In this document: positions 58,201 to 61,200 of the stretch, piece after piece | Numbering within the stretch: position 1 is the stretch's first letter | Layout of the letters: every line of letters starts with the position of its first letter | Assembly (NCBI GenBank): GCA_020650975.1 | Contig: JAIPMN010000258.1 | Coordinates: 1-64,000 of the forward strand | DNA: 64,000 bases | Direction: 5' to 3' | Origin: Apostichopus californicus | Lineage: Eukaryota > Echinodermata > Holothuroidea > Aspidochirotida > Stichopodidae | Notes under the pieces: model-generated | The model's database searches: none | What the model saw: only the letters and a program-made list of their open reading frames with translations | Told to the model about the DNA's origin: nothing | Position numbers and translations under genes: made by a program

Positions 58201-61200
58201 TTAACTTTTACAGATGGCCGCACACGGTTCGGGGCGAGTCTTCAATGCCTTTAAGGGCTTCATCAAAGCAGGATTCCTGGTATTGCAGTATGCTAGAGGT
58301 GGAGAAGCAAATTCAGATTTCCTTTTTATCTTGAAGGTTTATCTCTATTCCTCTCTTGTACTTTGCTACCTAAATACTTACGGTAAACATAGCGTCAAGC
58401 AACTTTGCATCCTATTAAGGTATTAGTCGTTAAAAGTTCAACAAAAGCCTTAAAGAAACTGTGTTTGTTATTGACTGATGCTGTTCAATGGAGTCAACAG
58501 AGTACATCACACATTTTTCTGCTGTGTATAAACTTTTCCTGCACACAGCCCTTCCGGCAATGGCCTTTTACTCTAGTTATGTAGGTTTCTCTCAGATGTA
58601 CCTTTCCATGTTTCTTACATTGGTGTGAAATAACAATCAATTAGAGACACTTTATAGAAATATGAAAGGATTGTGGCAACTGGGTTTGGTCATGTGACCT
58701 TCTCTGTAGTCTTGTTCACATCAGGTGGTCTCTATTCAGGTCGAGTGGACCCCGCGGCTGGCGACTTGGGGATTAGAAGAATTGCAAATTTGAGTTAAAG
58801 GCTAATCTGGCAGGATTTAAAAGGGCAAAGGGCCTGCAAAAAATGTGATGAGGTCGCAGAAAGCCCAGTTTGTGCTGATTTTTGAATGCAAATTGATTTT
58901 AATGGCAGTTTAATATCAAAGTTCAATATTTTCTTTGACTGTTATTATCAGTCAATTAAAATTTTTCCCCGGAGACTAAATATTGAAATGTGTGTAGCTG
59001 GGAGAGAATTAAAAATTGATGGACCTTTAAAGGTGCCCATCCTTCTTTGTGAGGGGGAGGGAGAGTTGGAGGAGGATGGTAAAGTACCTTGAAAATATTT
59101 GTATGTGCAGAAAATAACTCAAGTCAGAACTACCACAGTGGGTTTTAAATAAATAATAATGTTGTATCCCTAATCAAAGTAAAAGTGATTTTTCTCTTTT
59201 CTTCAGGGTATTGAATATTTGATTGAAAATGGCCTCCTGGTGGAAAAACCAGAAGAGGTTGCAGCATTCCTCTTCAAGGGAGAAGGTTTAAACAAGACAG
59301 CCATTGGTGACTACCTGGGAATAGGGTAATTCTTTTCATTTCAATTTTGTCAATGTTATCAGTAAGCTTTGTTTTATGCAGCAGGAGAGCATGAAGTACA
59401 CAGTCAATGACATTGGAGAAGGTTTAGGAGCTGGGGGAGGGGTGGTTGGGAGGTAGGGAAGGGGGTGGTTGGGGGCTGTTGGTACTTGGTAGTTCTTTGA
59501 AGTTTTCTTATATATAGACATGAAGTGATTGATTCCCAGAGTGTCAGGAGTTTGAAGACAATACATAAGTCTTTGTTAATTTAATCTTGAAGATGGAAAC
59601 AAATTTACAACGCCAGCAAAGTGAAAACTATTTACCTCGTTATTCAATGACAGTCATAGAATTTAAATATTCATATTATGGGCAGGGTCTATTGCGAACC
59701 TAAAGGAAAAATATCTTTGAGAAAAACAATGTTCCAAGTAAGATTTGAATAGATAAGCTAGTTATGTATGTCGTTATGGCATCGTGGGGTTAATGAGGTT
59801 GAGAAAAGAGATGCAAAAAGCTGCTTTAAAGGGTAACAGCATGGCCCACAAATGTTAGCGAGCTAAAAATTGCCAAGAGGTGCCTTTGATCAGAAAAGAC
59901 ACAATTAGATGTCTCCTTGTGGATAAAATGCAGTACAAAATGATCTTCTCAAGTTGAGCTTAAATGACCATTATCATATTCTAGCATATTTGGGTGATAT
60001 TACTGAAGACCTTAAAGACATGCTCCTTCAAGTTGATAATATATCTTTCCTGTCCGGCCTTGGGTAGCCAAAGAGAGGATTATATTATTAAAGATTATAT
60101 TATTAAAACACCACTTGAGCTACAGAGGTGTACTTGTACTGTAGCTATGACAAGCTTAACCTAATACCTTTGAGAACTTCCTTTCCTGTTCTTTTCATAT
60201 ATAGAAAGGATTTCATTGTTTTAGAATTCGCTGCCTGTCTCAGCATTTTGACAGGTTGAATCCAGCACTCTTGAAGTTGATTTCCTATATTTTGAAGTGG
60301 ATGGTTAAATCTCTCATATTTCCTGTTTGACATTGTTATATGCAGATGATAGATGGCTTCCATGACTTGTATTCTCTATCATGAATTTCAACAATCAGAC
60401 CATATGTTTAGAAATTGACTTTATCATTTAAAAAAAAATGGTGTCAGACATTTATGATGTGAAGAGAAACGGATTCAAAGGACTTTGAATTTGTCTTGTT
60501 TTATGTTGAAAGGCGAGACGTCTGTTTGTGGATATTGTCTTCCCAAGAGGGTTAGGTATATTGAGGGAAAAATTGTTTCCAGGGGTGAAAAAATTCTTTT
60601 TTCTTTTATCAAGTTTTCATGCAAATTTTGAGGATTTCATAGACACACAGAGGAGCTTTCTTGTAGAAAGGGCTGGCATCGAACTCTATCAGGATGTGTG
60701 CTTAAAAAGATCGTATTGCGATTTTCGATTGATATGTCCTGATTCTCACAGAACTGAGTGAGGACGTTATGCCATATCAGCTGCTATCAGGGGTAAAAGT
60801 GAAAGCAATGAAATTCACCTTCACACAATGAATATGTCACGCATACCCCGGAAAAGATTTTGCCGTTTGTTTCAGTTTCATGGTCAGGCTCACAGTGTTC
60901 CCAAATATTTTCCGTTAACCATCTCTTCCAGCCACCCCCATCTACCCCTCACCCTCACCCCCACCCTGTAATTCATTTCCATATGCCCTACAATAAATGA
61001 AGAAAAACCTTCTCTCTGACACAGATTTCACATCACTCTTGATTATCTTTTAATGTTATGGTTTACAAAGTGTGATCACTATAGATTCTTTCAGACAATT
61101 ATCTCCAACCTGTACATCATTGTGGCTAATTGAAAGCAATTTAACCTATCATTAGCTGAAGACAATACTCGTTAGAGTAAATTGAAAGCAATCAAGGAGG

